NCBI GenBank assembly: GCA_029251525.1
Contig: JAQXDE010000005.1
Location: 123,128 to 187,127 of the forward strand
Reading direction: 5' to 3'
Source of the DNA: Saprospiraceae bacterium
GTDB taxonomy: Bacteria; Bacteroidota; Bacteroidia; Chitinophagales; Saprospiraceae
DNA: 64,000 nt
The stretch's first letter is position 1. Every line of letters starts with the position of its first letter. Shown here piece by piece: positions 56,007 to 64,000 of the stretch. Under the pieces are notes generated by a model. That model ran no database searches and was not told the origin of the DNA. It saw nothing but the letters and a program-made list of their open reading frames with translations. Made by a program: the position numbers and the translations under genes.

Positions 56007-56753
56007 ATGAAATTACTACAAGGAAAAGTTGCAATTATCACAGGTGGATCACGTGGAATCGGTGAAGCTATTGCTAAAAGATATGCTGAACATGGTGCAT
56101 CAGTTGCATTTACTTATCGTTCATCAGAAGATCGAGCCAAGCAAATTGAAACTGAACTTAAAGCTATGGGGGTAAAAGCTAGAGGTTATAAATCAGATGC
56201 CAGTTCTTACGAACAAGCTGAGACATTGGTTAAAGAGATTTTGGAGGAATTTGGGCAAGTGGATATTTTGATCAATAATGCTGGTATTACACGTGATAAT
56301 TTAATGCTTCGAATGAGTGAAGAACAATGGGATCAAGTAATTGAGACTAATTTGAAATCAGTTTTTAATTTGACTAAGCAAGTTATTCGTCCAATGATGA
56401 AAAACCGAAGCGGTTCAATTATTAATATGAGTTCAGTAGTCGGTGTTTTCGGAAATGCAGGACAAGCTAATTATGCTGCTTCAAAAGCAGGAATGATTGG
56501 TTTTTCAAAGTCTATTGCAAAAGAGATTGGTTCAAGAGGTATTCGCTGCAATTCAATTGCTCCTGGATTTATTGAAACCGATATGACGGATGATTTAGAT
56601 GAGAAAACTAAGGAAGCATTTCTTGCGGGTATTCCAATGAAGCGGCTAGGTGCTCCAAATGAAGTAGCTGACGTTTGTGTGTTTTTAGGTTCAGATATGT
56701 CAAAATATGTTTCTGGACAAACGATTAGTGTTTGCGGAGCATTAAATACTTAG
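56007..56753 (+). CDS. fabG: 3-oxoacyl-ACP reductase (FabG)
   Basis: 248 residues from ATG 56007; an upstream in-frame ATG (55893) lies before the promoter element and is rejected. SDR fold with TGGSRGIGEAIAKRYA (12-27), NNAG (90-93), and the catalytic set Asn115, Ser143, Tyr156 and Lys160 (NYAASKAGMIGFSKS). It also has the FabG-type end SKYVSGQTISVCGALNT, where the last part usually reads VDGG. It reduces 3-ketoacyl-ACP with NADPH in fatty acid elongation. Single gene. Confidence 0.93.
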   Translation: MKLLQGKVAIITGGSRGIGEAIAKRYAEHGASVAFTYRSSEDRAKQIETELKAMGVKARGYKSDASSYEQAETLVKEILEEFGQVDILINNAGITRDNLMLRMSEEQWDQVIETNLKSVFNLTKQVIRPMMKNRSGSIINMSSVVGVFGNAGQANYAASKAGMIGFSKSIAKEIGSRGIRCNSIAPGFIETDMTDDLDEKTKEAFLAGIPMKRLGAPNEVADVCVFLGSDMSKYVSGQTISVCGALNT

Positions 56754-56902
56754 TATTATAATTTAGTTACAAGATGGAAAGTTTGGAAGTAGTATAAGAT
56801 GTATTTGAAATTAGTAAAAGAATTCACCTTGTGATTCCTTCCTTCTTTTCATTGTCTATTTTACTCAAAAAATAGCTTTGTATTTTCTTGGCAAATACTT
56901 GT

Positions 56903-57364
56903 TTATTTAAGGATAAAATGCTGAATGTCAGTCACTAACAGTTTTTCTGATGCTTGAATTAGACAAGTTGGTTTGATTAATTCTTTTTTCAAATCTTCAA
57001 TTCGGATCCATTTAAATAAATATTTAACTCCAAATTCTTCAATTTCAAAATTATTAGATGGAATAGTTCCATTTTGCAATTCAACATGGTGAATAAATTC
57101 TAACTCATGATAATCTAACTTATTATATTCAAAAAAATTTTCAACCACATATTTTAGTGATTTTACTTTGATTAAACAATTAAGTTCTTCTTGGAATTCT
57201 CTTTTTAATGTTTCTTTAGAGTCCTCTAAAAACTCAGCTCTTCCTCCAGGAAGCAACCATGATTTTCCTCCGATATATTTATGGAAAAGGATTTTTCCTT
57301 CTCTATGAAGAATTCCAGAAATCCGATAATTAAATTTTTTGTTTTCTTTTTGAAAGTTTATCAT
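56903..57364 (-). CDS. Nudix hydrolase
   Basis: 153 residues with a Nudix box at about 39-62 (LPGGRAEFLEDSKETLKR, then EFQEELN). The text before it, GKSWLLPGG, is common in Nudix proteins acting on nucleotide or sugar-nucleotide substrates. The substrate cannot be read. Gap to the nitroreductase gene upstream is 40 bp, so the two may be co-transcribed. Confidence 0.85.
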   Translation of the reverse strand: MINFQKENKKFNYRISGILHREGKILFHKYIGGKSWLLPGGRAEFLEDSKETLKREFQEELNCLIKVKSLKYVVENFFEYNKLDYHELEFIHHVELQNGTIPSNNFEIEEFGVKYLFKWIRIEDLKKELIKPTCLIQASEKLLVTDIQHFILK

Positions 57365-57404
57365 GGATTACACTTTTTTAATTAGAAGTGTTAATAGTTT
57401 AATA

Positions 57405-58070
57405 TTAATACCATTTAATTACCTTATTTGCAGGTTTCCTCTCAAAATTAGGTACTGTTGCTTCCTTGCTGGGGTAACCAACTGGAAGAAGTAGGTATGG
57501 TCTTTCATTTGCGGGTCTGTCTAATATTTTTTGTAAAAAATTCATTGGACTTGGTGTATGTGTTAAAGTGACGAGACCTGCTTGATGAATAGCCGTGATC
57601 AAAAATCCACAAGCAATTCCAACAGATTCATTAACATAATAATTTTTATGACGGGAACCATTCTCGTCTATGTCATAAGCTTTTTTAAAAACAATAATTA
57701 ACCAAGGGGCAATTTCTAAAAAAGGTTTTTCCCAATTCGTTCCCATTGGTTTAAGTGCGTCTAGCCATTCTTCTGACATACGATTATTGTAACTTTCGTA
57801 TTCTTCCTTTTCAGCAGCATTTTTGATTTTATTTTTGATGAGAGGGTTGCTTACCGCACAAAAAGTCCAGGGTTGTTTGTGTGCACCCGAAGGAGCAGAT
57901 GAAGCTGTCATGATAATTTTTTCAATCACTTCCTTTGAAACAGTTCGATTAGAAAAATCCCTGACTGATCTACGAAGGTTCAAATATTGATAAAATGCTT
58001 TACTCCGTTGAGTCATTTCTTTTTCATCAATTTGAATGCTTTTGTAAGGGATATAAGATTGTTTGTCCAT
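57405..58070 (-). CDS. Nitroreductase-family flavoprotein
   Basis: 221 residues with the FMN-phosphate motif LRRSVRDFSNR (about 32-42), SSAPSGAHKQPWTFCAV (57-73), and the C-terminal LLLPVGYPSKEATVP. The PSGAHKQPW text and length resemble the iodotyrosine-deiodinase-like branch. Uses FMN and NAD(P)H; natural substrate unknown. It lies 29 bp after the SDR gene and 40 bp before a Nudix gene. Confidence 0.9.
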   Translation of the reverse strand: MDKQSYIPYKSIQIDEKEMTQRSKAFYQYLNLRRSVRDFSNRTVSKEVIEKIIMTASSAPSGAHKQPWTFCAVSNPLIKNKIKNAAEKEEYESYNNRMSEEWLDALKPMGTNWEKPFLEIAPWLIIVFKKAYDIDENGSRHKNYYVNESVGIACGFLITAIHQAGLVTLTHTPSPMNFLQKILDRPANERPYLLLPVGYPSKEATVPNFERKPANKVIKWY

Positions 58071-58099
58071 ATTTGGTTTAGCTAGTTGTGTTCTGGAAA

Positions 58100-58822
58100 T
58101 TATAAATCACCTAATTGTGGGCGAATAACAATGTCTTCTACAACTGCAGATGAACTCATCGTCCAAGCTCCCCAAGTTGCATTCGCAATATCGCTTGCTA
58201 ACATTAATCGACTCTTTGGTAAATCTACTCCTTCCCATGAATTGGACCAAGTGGCTCCTGGTAGGATTGAAGTTACCCGAACTCCTTTATTTTTCATTTC
58301 CTCACGTAAAACTTTGGAGAAACCAAGTAATGCAAATTTAGATATTGAATAGGAACCTCCATTTGGGTAGGCAATTTGACTGGCAATTGAGCACATATTG
58401 AATATGTGTTTTTTGTTAGAAGCTTTTTTGCTTCGTGACTTTTTTAGCATTGTCGGAAGAATGGCACGGGTCAAATAATAAGCACTATATAGATTAGTAT
58501 TAATTTGGGATTCCAATGTTCCGTCTGCCTCCTTTGCTATTTCTCCCGGTAAAAAAACACCAGCGTTGTTGATTAAAATATCTACTGATTTCCAATTAGA
58601 CAAAACGAATTTAGCAAAAGATTGAACTTGAGCTTTTTTGCTCATATCCGTCTTCTTCACTAAAATCTCAATATTGGGAAATTTTTCAGTAAAAGTTTTT
58701 TTTAGTGATTTTAGGTCGTTGACGTTTCTTGCGTTTAGTGCAAGATTAAATCCTTCAGCTGCAAATTTTTCAGCAATAGCTAGTCCAATTCCCTTAGTTG
58801 CGCCGGTAATAATTACGTTCAT
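58100..58822 (-). CDS. Short-chain dehydrogenase/reductase
   Basis: 240 residues. Classical SDR: ITGATKGIGLAIAEKFA (4-20), NNAG (87-90), Ser in MCSIAS, and Tyr-X-X-X-Lys in YSISKFALLGFSK. The C-terminal part (ASDIANATWGAWTMSS, IRPQLGDL) is like the FabG-like ketoreductases of Bacteroidota with unknown substrate. First of three minus-strand genes (SDR, nitroreductase, Nudix). Confidence 0.9.
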   Translation of the reverse strand: MNVIITGATKGIGLAIAEKFAAEGFNLALNARNVNDLKSLKKTFTEKFPNIEILVKKTDMSKKAQVQSFAKFVLSNWKSVDILINNAGVFLPGEIAKEADGTLESQINTNLYSAYYLTRAILPTMLKKSRSKKASNKKHIFNMCSIASQIAYPNGGSYSISKFALLGFSKVLREEMKNKGVRVTSILPGATWSNSWEGVDLPKSRLMLASDIANATWGAWTMSSSAVVEDIVIRPQLGDL

Positions 58823-59168
58823 AAAGTTTATTTCTTGTTTTTTATTAAATTGACTCGTTTAGTCCTATCCTTGATTTTTTCAAATTTGATGCAATTATTT
58901 TAGAAAATCCAAATTCTCTTGTAAAGGAGTATTTTTATAATTGTATCAATTTTTATTAACCATTTTATTTGATTTATAGTGATAATTGGTGTGATCTTAT
59001 AAAATTCATTTGAAATCCTAAGAAATCAAGCTTTTAGGTTTTTAATATGGTTTATTATTTAATTGTGAGACTCAATAATAATGCTCTTTATATTTTAATT
59101 ACCTACGAATTTTACTTTTTTATCTGAAATTAATTGAATCTCATCAAAAGATTTTTTTTAATTAACCG
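58823..59168. other. Intergenic stretch, nothing clear
   Basis: A/T-rich, no convincing frame and no strong hairpin. Holds the 5' flank of the SDR gene. Confidence 0.4.
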
Positions 59169-59314
59169 TTAGTTGCAATCTTCTCCATTTTCAAAAAACC
59201 TTTCCAAGTCATATAAATCTGACAGAAGAATTATAAAAGTAGTTATGTAATCAGAGCACCTAAACCTAAAATTACTCCTCGTTTCCACCATTTTTTATTC
59301 GTAATTGCAAACAT
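59169..59314 (-). pseudogene. Small membrane protein gene with a frameshift
   Basis: From ATG 59314 the frame reads MFAITNKKWWKRGVILGLG and then meets a TAA at 59245. A frame shifted by one reads SDYITTFIILLSDLYDLER and FFENGEDCN to a stop at 59169. A single indel near 59255 would give one protein of about 48 residues with a basic start, a membrane helix and an acidic end. Unrecognised; may be real and misassembled. Confidence 0.4.
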
Positions 59315-59347
59315 TCGATTGACTTACTAGGTTTAGCAAAAAACTTC

Positions 59348-59355
59348 TATATTTG
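59348..59355 (+). promoter_or_regulatory. Bacteroidota -7 promoter element of the mlaE-mlaF unit
   Basis: TATATTTG, a perfect TAnnTTTG, 75 nt before the permease ATG. Confidence 0.6.
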
Positions 59356-59430
59356 CGACAAATTTACAAATATTCCCACATTATTATTTAAACGGGAGAT
59401 CGAGTTTAAATTTCAGAAGATTCTACATTC

Positions 59431-60177
59431 ATGAACGTTAATTTTTTCTATCATTTTGGTCGGTATGTTATGTTGTTGCGAACTGCTATCTCGCGACCTG
59501 AAAAATTTTCGATGTATTGGAAAGAGACAATGCGTCAAATGGATGATATCGGTATAGGATCGATAATTATTGTCAGTATAATTGCGATATTTATTGGAGC
59601 TGTAACTGCTGTTCAATTCGCATATCAATTGGATGGAACCCTAGTTCCTCGATGGTATATTGGTTACATAGTAAGAGACAGTACTATTATTGAATTAGCT
59701 CCAACAATTTCATGTCTGGTTTTGGCGGGTAAAGTTGGATCTAATATCGCAGCAGAAATAGGAGGGATGCGGCAAAAAGAGCACATTGACGCTATGGAAA
59801 TTATGGGGGTAAACACTGCCTCATATTTGATTTTACCAAAAGTAATTGCTGGTTTAGTTATGATTCCTATTTTGGTTTGTTTGGCAGCATTTATCAGTAT
59901 ATTAGGAGGCTATCTTTCTAGTGTAGTGGGTGGTTTGATTACTCATGAAGAGTATTTGAGAGGATTGCGTTCCTTCTTTTCTGATTATAATGTGTTGATG
60001 ATGGTAATTAAATCCTTGGTTTTTGCATTCATTTTAACATCAGTTTCAGCATATCAAGGATATTATGTGAAAGGAGGAAGTATTGAATTGGGACAAGCAA
60101 GTACCCGAGCGGTGGTGTATTCTGATATTTTAATTTTGCTTGCAGATTATGTAATTGCATTGTTATTGACTCAATAG
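59431..60177 (+). CDS. mlaE: MlaE-family ABC transporter permease
   Basis: 248 residues, MlaE fold: an N-terminal amphipathic helix, then about five membrane helices. Family motifs: RPEKFSMYWKETMRQM, AVQFAYQLDG, RDSTIIELAPTISCLVLAGKVGSNIAAEIGGM and EIMGVNTASYLILPKV. Part of the phospholipid transport system that keeps outer-membrane lipid asymmetry. It is followed after 6 bp by its ATPase; no MlaD-type substrate-binding gene follows, though Bacteroidota often have it elsewhere. Confidence 0.92.
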   Translation: MNVNFFYHFGRYVMLLRTAISRPEKFSMYWKETMRQMDDIGIGSIIIVSIIAIFIGAVTAVQFAYQLDGTLVPRWYIGYIVRDSTIIELAPTISCLVLAGKVGSNIAAEIGGMRQKEHIDAMEIMGVNTASYLILPKVIAGLVMIPILVCLAAFISILGGYLSSVVGGLITHEEYLRGLRSFFSDYNVLMMVIKSLVFAFILTSVSAYQGYYVKGGSIELGQASTRAVVYSDILILLADYVIALLLTQ

Positions 60178-60183
60178 AATAAT

Positions 60184-60951
60184 ATGATTAGAGCAGTTGA
60201 AATACGAAAATCATTTGATGAGACAGAAGTGTTGAAGGGAATTTCAATGAATTTCGAAAAAGGAAAAACCAATTTGATTATTGGCCGGAGCGGTGCGGGA
60301 AAAACAGTTTTACTGAAATTATTGGTAGGTTTAATGGAACCTACCCAAGGTGAGGTTTGGTATGGTAATGATAATTTTTCGGAAATGGAAAAAAAACAAC
60401 GACGTGCTATACGAATGGAAGTTGGGATGCTTTTTCAGGGTTCTGCTCTTTTTGATTCGATGACGGTAGAGGAAAATGTTAGATTTCCTCTAGACATGTT
60501 TACTAGTATGACTCGAAAGGAAAAACAAAAACAAGTTGATTATTGCTTAGAAAGAGTTGAATTGGTGGGGGCGAATAAAAAATTCCCATCAGAGACAAGT
60601 GGAGGTATGCAAAAGAGAGTTGGAATTGCTCGGTCAATTGTCTTAAATCCGAAATATCTTTTTTGCGATGAACCTAACTCTGGGCTTGATCCAAAAACAG
60701 CCTTACTCATAGATGAGTTGATAAAAAGGATTACCTATGAAAATGAAATGACAACCATTATCAACACCCATGATATGAATTCTGTAATGGAAATTGGTGA
60801 CAATATAGCGTTGTTATATCAAGGTGAACTAGCCTGGCAAGGTAATAAATCTGAAGTACTTAATAGTGATAATAAATTGTTGCAAGATTTTATTTTTGCA
60901 TCTCCTTTTCTACAGCGCCTGAGAGATGCAGCTCTTCAGAATTCAAAATAA
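60184..60951 (+). CDS. mlaF: MlaF-type ABC transporter ATPase
   Basis: 255 residues: Walker A GRSGAGKTVL (about 37-46), Q-loop MLFQGSALFDSMT, signature TSGGMQKRVGIARS, Walker B LFCDEPNSGLDP, and H-loop NTHDMNSV. FQGSALFDSMTV is typical of MlaF. Co-transcribed with the permease (6 bp gap). A pair of hairpins follows. Confidence 0.93.
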   Translation: MIRAVEIRKSFDETEVLKGISMNFEKGKTNLIIGRSGAGKTVLLKLLVGLMEPTQGEVWYGNDNFSEMEKKQRRAIRMEVGMLFQGSALFDSMTVEENVRFPLDMFTSMTRKEKQKQVDYCLERVELVGANKKFPSETSGGMQKRVGIARSIVLNPKYLFCDEPNSGLDPKTALLIDELIKRITYENEMTTIINTHDMNSVMEIGDNIALLYQGELAWQGNKSEVLNSDNKLLQDFIFASPFLQRLRDAALQNSK

Positions 60952-60978
60952 GGTTAGTGATTCATTGTTGACTTTTAT

Positions 60979-61006
60979 GCTATCAGGTACGCTAGTAGCT
61001 GATAGC
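60979..61006. repeat. Perfect hairpin after the mlaF gene
   Basis: GCTATCAG (60979-60986) with CTGATAGC (60999-61006), loop 12 nt, without a T-run; the terminator lies just beyond. Confidence 0.5.
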
Positions 61007-61018
61007 TTACTAAAAAAG

Positions 61019-61050
61019 AATAGCCCACTTCAAAAAGAAGTAGGCTATTT
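61019..61050. terminator. Bidirectional terminator
   Basis: AATAGCCCACTTC (61019-61031) with GAAGTAGGCTATT (61037-61049), one mismatch, loop 5 nt, between the mlaF gene and the convergent SPOR-like gene. Confidence 0.75.
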
Positions 61051-61076
61051 CCGTCCTCGGTCTCAAAAAAAGAAAA

Positions 61077-61604
61077 CTACATCTTTTTGCGTTTGCCCCT
61101 TTTATATTTCAAAGCTGTCGCTTTTGGAGCATGAGGGATGATGACCTCATTTACAAATGTTTTTAAGCTCTTTGGTTTGCTGAAATTAGCTATTATACAA
61201 TAGGAATATTTGCCATTTTTTAATTGGTGTGTATATACACTTCCAAATTGTTCAAATAATGGAAAATTTCGTTTCAATTTTTCATCGGATTGTAACAATT
61301 CAATTACATAACCAGTAAAAGAATTGGACAAGGTTTGGTGGTGTCTATAATACGAGGGAATTTCTGTTTCGAAATCTCCTTTTGGTGTTAGTTCTACATC
61401 AGCAGATTCAGTAAAAAATAGAGGCGCAATTTTAGCAGAGGTATTGTCTAAATTAGTTTGTTCAGAAATACTATTTAGGTCAGTCAACATCTTTAATGTG
61501 ATGGTAAAATAGCCTTCCTCTTGAGCGAAAAAAGTAACAGGACTCAAAAATAAAATTAAGATGGTTGTCTTAAGCAACCCGTTTGTTGACTTATACCGCT
61601 CCAT
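61077..61604 (-). CDS. Secreted protein with SPOR-like C-terminus
   Basis: 175 residues: signal peptide (GLLKTTILILFLSPVTFFAQ), an unassigned middle (about 28-110), and a C-terminal stretch of about 70 residues (FGSVYTHQLKNGKYSYCIIANFSKPKSLKTF, read in parts) that has the order of a SPOR-like domain, which binds denuded glycan strands, ending in KYKRGKRKK. Family assignment is tentative. Single gene. Confidence 0.55.
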   Translation of the reverse strand: MERYKSTNGLLKTTILILFLSPVTFFAQEEGYFTITLKMLTDLNSISEQTNLDNTSAKIAPLFFTESADVELTPKGDFETEIPSYYRHHQTLSNSFTGYVIELLQSDEKLKRNFPLFEQFGSVYTHQLKNGKYSYCIIANFSKPKSLKTFVNEVIIPHAPKATALKYKRGKRKKM

Positions 61605-62257
61605 AGTGTTTTTTATTGAGTATCGCTTTGTATAAAATTATACTTCAGTCTAGTGTTTCGAAAAATAATGATTGATTTTCTAACGATTGTTTTATTGAGT
61701 CAAATTAAATCAATGCTAGTAAAAAATCTCTAAAGAAAAGTAGAAATATAATCATATTGCGTTTTTAAAATTTGATTAATTACTATTCCTCTATAATTTC
61801 GGGACGATAATTTATTTATTTAATTGTTAAATTAAGGTTCACAAATATATATATATATATCATATAAAAAAATCAAATACTGGGTATTGTTTTGTTTGTT
61901 GGTTTATTTGAAGAATTCATGTGACTCTTGATTTCAATAGATTTTTTAATAATCTTAAAAAACCACTAAAATGTAAAATAGTGAAACTTTTAAAAGTGGG
62001 TAAATGGTTGTGTTAAACGGTATAGGTTTTTGAGGAATCGGTAATAGGATTACATTTTTAGAGAAATAATCATTTTAGTTTTTTTGATAAATTGTGACAA
62101 TGAGATTAACTAACTTTTTCTAAACGAGGTGCAAAAAAATTATTTTTTCGAAACATTAATTAAATAATTAAAGATTTTTCGAAATTACTTAGTTGACCCA
62201 TATTTAGATGTTTGATTTGGTTAAAAACGATAAATCAATTTTATAGCAAAGTATCAT
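61605..62257. other. Intergenic stretch with an (AT)n tract
   Basis: A/T-rich, no frame with coding character. Contains a simple AT dinucleotide tract of about eight units (61845-61860). No other structure found. Confidence 0.5.
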
Positions 62258-62287
62258 TTTGTTTATTCTATGAAAAACATATATTTG
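62258..62287 (+). promoter_or_regulatory. Complete Bacteroidota promoter for tRNA-Leu
   Basis: -33 element TTTG (62258-62261), 18-nt spacer, -7 element TATATTTG (62280-62287), followed by CACTCC. The expected start is about 20 nt before the tRNA. The -7 and following bases are shared with the tRNA-His promoter. Confidence 0.75.
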
Positions 62288-62312
62288 CACTCCGATATTC
62301 ATTATTGGAACA

Positions 62313-62399
62313 GCCCAGGTGGTGGAATTGGTAGACACGCTAGCTTGAGGGGCTAGTGCTCGCAAGGGCGTGCAGGTTCAACTCCTGTTCTGGGCACCA
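62313..62399 (+). tRNA. tRNA-Leu (anticodon GAG)
   Basis: 87 nt including an encoded CCA (62397-62399). Acceptor GCCCAGG pairs with TCTGGGC (one G-U); anticodon stem CTAGC/GCTAG with loop TTGAGGG, anticodon GAG; a long variable arm (TGCTCGCAAGGGCG) as expected for Leu; T-arm CAGGTTCAACTCCTG. It reads CUC and CUU Leu codons. Confidence 0.97.
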
Positions 62400-62409
62400 T
62401 AGTACTAAG

Positions 62410-62445
62410 GAGGTTGAATTCATTTTGGATTCAACCTCTTCCTCA
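62410..62445 (+). terminator. Terminator after tRNA-Leu
   Basis: GAGGTTGAAT (62410-62419) with ATTCAACCTC (62429-62438), loop 9 nt, followed by TTCCTCATTTT. Confidence 0.75.
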
Positions 62446-62513
62446 TTTTAGATTAGCTCATTTTATTTTTGGAAAAATCTACTAACTTTACGATTCACCA
62501 AAAAATATACAGA

Positions 62514-63074
62514 ATGGATATCCCTGGATTAATTGGAAAGGTTGAAGATTACAAAAAGATAAGAAGCAATACTCATATCTATCGAAAAGCATGGGATGGT
62601 ACAATCAAACCAATGCTTCATGAGAAACTTGGCGAAATAATTAATCAATCAGGTTTGCAAGCTAAAGTTGTAGAAAAAACTGAGATGGATAATTTGGAGG
62701 CGGTGGTTTTAGATTTAGGGCAAGAGGAGAGCGGAATCAGTCAAAGGGTAACTGATAACCTGAATAAATCAATGATTCGATATAATGGTATGTTAGTCTA
62801 CCAACAATTATTTAATGGAAAAATAATTATAATGATTATTCCTCCTTTTATTGAGGGATTAGGGCAACCAAAGCCTCCTTATAATCTTGAAATTTTAAGA
62901 CCGGAAGAATTGAAAGCTCCATTTTTATTTCGACACATCGAAAAATTATTAAAAGAAGTAACTGAGTGGGAAGATTTTGATGATGATTTACCGGAGAAAA
63001 AAGTTATTGGATTTCAAACTGGGTTTAAAAATAATACAGTTATCAGAGAAGGAATTGCAGGTAATTCAAATTAG
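62514..63074 (+). CDS. Conserved-looking soluble protein, unrecognised
   Basis: 186 residues from ATG 62514; an in-frame TTG at 62469 lies in a -7 element (TATTTTTG, 62464-62471) and is rejected. No signal peptide or membrane helix. Visible features are MDIPGLIGKVEDYKKIRSNTH (in parts), a central hydrophobic core (MLVYQQLFNGKIIIMIIPPF), and an acidic C-terminal part (EWEDFDDDLPEKKVIGF). No family recognised. Cytoplasmic. The short leader and good codon use suggest a real, expressed gene. Confidence 0.65.
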   Translation: MDIPGLIGKVEDYKKIRSNTHIYRKAWDGTIKPMLHEKLGEIINQSGLQAKVVEKTEMDNLEAVVLDLGQEESGISQRVTDNLNKSMIRYNGMLVYQQLFNGKIIIMIIPPFIEGLGQPKPPYNLEILRPEELKAPFLFRHIEKLLKEVTEWEDFDDDLPEKKVIGFQTGFKNNTVIREGIAGNSN

Positions 63075-63204
63075 TTTTTTTAGCGAAAATATGGGATTTG
63101 GAAATTCAATATTTTAAAACATGGTCAACCTGAATATATCGATCCTCCATTTTATAGAGAAAAAAGTGCAAATTGCGCAAAATAAAATTATATAAAATTT
63201 AATT

Positions 63205-63810
63205 ATGACTCTTTTAAATACATTAAAGTTACCTCTTTATTTATTTTGCTTTTTCGTTTTAGTGGCTTGTGGAAGTAAATCTTCAACTTCTGAGAATACA
63301 GAAACTAAAGTAGTCACCGCTAAGTCATCAGCCTATAAAACAGAGGCCAAAAAATCTGAAACTACTAACTCTTCAGATAAAGTTACTATTTCCGGCAAAG
63401 ATATGACTGTAAAATCTGGAGAAGAATTTTGTGTAGACGTACAAGTTTCTAATTTCATCGATGTGATTTCGATGCAATACAGCACAAATTTTGATAGCAA
63501 GCTTTTAGAATTTTTAGAAGTAAAGAATCCATCGTTAAAAGATTTATCCACCAAGTTAAATGGATCAAATTTTGCTCGAGCCAAAGGTGAAGTAAATACT
63601 CTACGGTTTTCATGGTTTGTTCAAGATTTGAAAGGAATTTCATTGTATGATGATTCTACTATTTATCAAGTTTGTTTTAGAGCTTTAGCAAAAAGTGGAA
63701 CAGTTACAGAAGTCGATTTCGCAGAAAAGCCTATGACAGGAGAAATTGGGAATTCAAAATATCAACCGATGCAAGCTGAATTTGGTGCAGCTAAAATTAC
63801 TATTGAATAA
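63205..63810 (+). CDS. Cohesin-like-domain lipoprotein
   Basis: 201 residues: a lipoprotein signal ending VLVACG (Cys22), a Ser/Thr/Lys-rich linker (about 25-60), and one cohesin-like beta-sandwich (about 62-200): KSGEEFCVDVQVSNFIDV, ISMQYSTNFDSKLLEF, TLRFSWFVQDLKGISL, IYQVCFRALAKSG. Cohesin-like domains in non-cellulolytic Bacteroidota are common; a binding role at the surface is likely, but no dockerin partner is visible in the window. Confidence 0.75.
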   Translation: MTLLNTLKLPLYLFCFFVLVACGSKSSTSENTETKVVTAKSSAYKTEAKKSETTNSSDKVTISGKDMTVKSGEEFCVDVQVSNFIDVISMQYSTNFDSKLLEFLEVKNPSLKDLSTKLNGSNFARAKGEVNTLRFSWFVQDLKGISLYDDSTIYQVCFRALAKSGTVTEVDFAEKPMTGEIGNSKYQPMQAEFGAAKITIE

Positions 63811-63871
63811 ATCATTGGATAATCTACCCGTTGGATCAACTTCATTTTTTCAAAAAAAAAGTAAAAAACCA

Positions 63872-63901
63872 TTGATTTCATTTATAATTCTTTTAAATTT
63901 G
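63872..63901 (+). promoter_or_regulatory. Promoter for the tRNA-His gene
   Basis: -33 element TTG (63872-63874), 19-nt spacer, -7 element TAAATTTG (63894-63901), followed by CACTCC as before the tRNA-Leu gene. The leader would be about 55 nt. Confidence 0.6.
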
Positions 63902-63962
63902 CACTCCATTTTGAAAAACCTAGTATAATTAGGAAAATGAATAGAAATTATTATCATATTTT

Positions 63963-64000
63963 CCCTGCGTAGCTCAGTTGGTTAGAGCGCCTGATTGTGG
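63963..64000 (+). tRNA. tRNA-His (anticodon GTG), 3' part outside the window
   Basis: The 5' half is visible: seven acceptor bases (CCCTGCG), TA at positions 8-9, D-arm GCTC/GAGC, and anticodon arm CCTGA with loop TTGTGG, anticodon GTG. The gene is cut by the window end. The bases before the acceptor are TT, so a genomically encoded G at -1 is not evident; the 3' end is needed to fix the acceptor. Confidence 0.85.

Noticed and set aside
61845..61860. (AT)n tract as a functional element or origin
   Set aside because: Short simple repeat in A/T-rich DNA, without DnaA-box-like sites or paired structure around it.

Overview
The window looks like chromosomal DNA of a low-G+C member of the Bacteroidota, probably from the Saprospiria/Lewinella side of the phylum. 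The evidence is: several secreted proteins with type IX secretion (T9SS) C-terminal sorting domains, including one CHU_C/gliding-type domain; a fused lpxC-fabZ gene; a DUF4271-hemD pair; a DUF4783 protein; TMTC-like and cohesin-like proteins; and many promoters with the Bacteroidota -7 element TAnnTTTG instead of TATAAT. The class-level placement is inference. No phage, insertion sequence or CRISPR array was seen.

Layout. 1-3.1 kb: 3' part of a large repeat-rich T9SS surface protein. 3.2-7.2 kb: two tandem DUF3857/transglutaminase-like genes, each with one inactivating lesion near its 5' end (a frameshift and an in-frame TAA). 7.4-8.7 kb: M20 amidohydrolase. 8.7-9.5 kb: non-coding stretch with up to three possible small transcripts. 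9.5-12.7 kb: a beta-barrel-like protein and a CHU_C adhesin. 12.9-20.9 kb: TMTC-like membrane protein, a glucosaminidase-fold protein lacking its catalytic Glu, DJ-1/PfpI lipoprotein, two-component system, DUF4271-hemD. 21.0-21.6 kb: decayed coding sequence. 21.7-30.9 kb: CoA-type Nudix hydrolase, GT39 glycosyltransferase, IcmF acyl-CoA mutase, HtrA-like protease, FG-GAP/ASPIC T9SS protein. 31.0-33.3 kb: a minus-strand operon of hemC, a DnaQ-fold protein that has lost its catalytic acids, and a stand-alone McrB-N-terminal-like domain. 33.5-39.2 kb: lipid A genes lpxD, lpxC-fabZ, lpxA, then an ABC ATPase, tatC and a small membrane protein. 39.5-43 kb: DUF4783, DUF6265 lipoprotein, dipeptidyl peptidase IV. 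43.1-43.8 kb: another decayed locus. 43.9-51.3 kb: ScfR-type regulator, MutS-like ATPase, small T9SS protein, SH3 protein, dprA, alkaline phosphatase. 51.5-52.4 kb: decayed acyl-CoA oxidase. 53.2-55.4 kb: a LexA/CI-type S24 repressor divergent from a glucosaminidase and a membrane-anchored XRE protein. 55.6-64 kb: small lipoprotein, fabG, Nudix, nitroreductase, SDR, mlaE-mlaF-type ABC transporter, SPOR-like protein, tRNA-Leu(GAG), an unknown protein, a cohesin-like lipoprotein and the 5' half of a tRNA-His.

How the parts relate. Housekeeping blocks (lipid A synthesis, Tat export, haem synthesis, lipid asymmetry transport, fatty acid synthesis) are interspersed with envelope and surface genes. 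The most distinctive signal is a pair of paralogous membrane-anchored glucosaminidase proteins 39 kb apart. They share a juxtamembrane FNFNL.AP motif and similar A/T-rich operator-like sequence; one has lost its catalytic Glu; the other sits beside an autocleavable-type repressor. Four loci show gene decay, so part of this genome appears to be eroding, or the assembly carries some indel errors; reads would decide between these.
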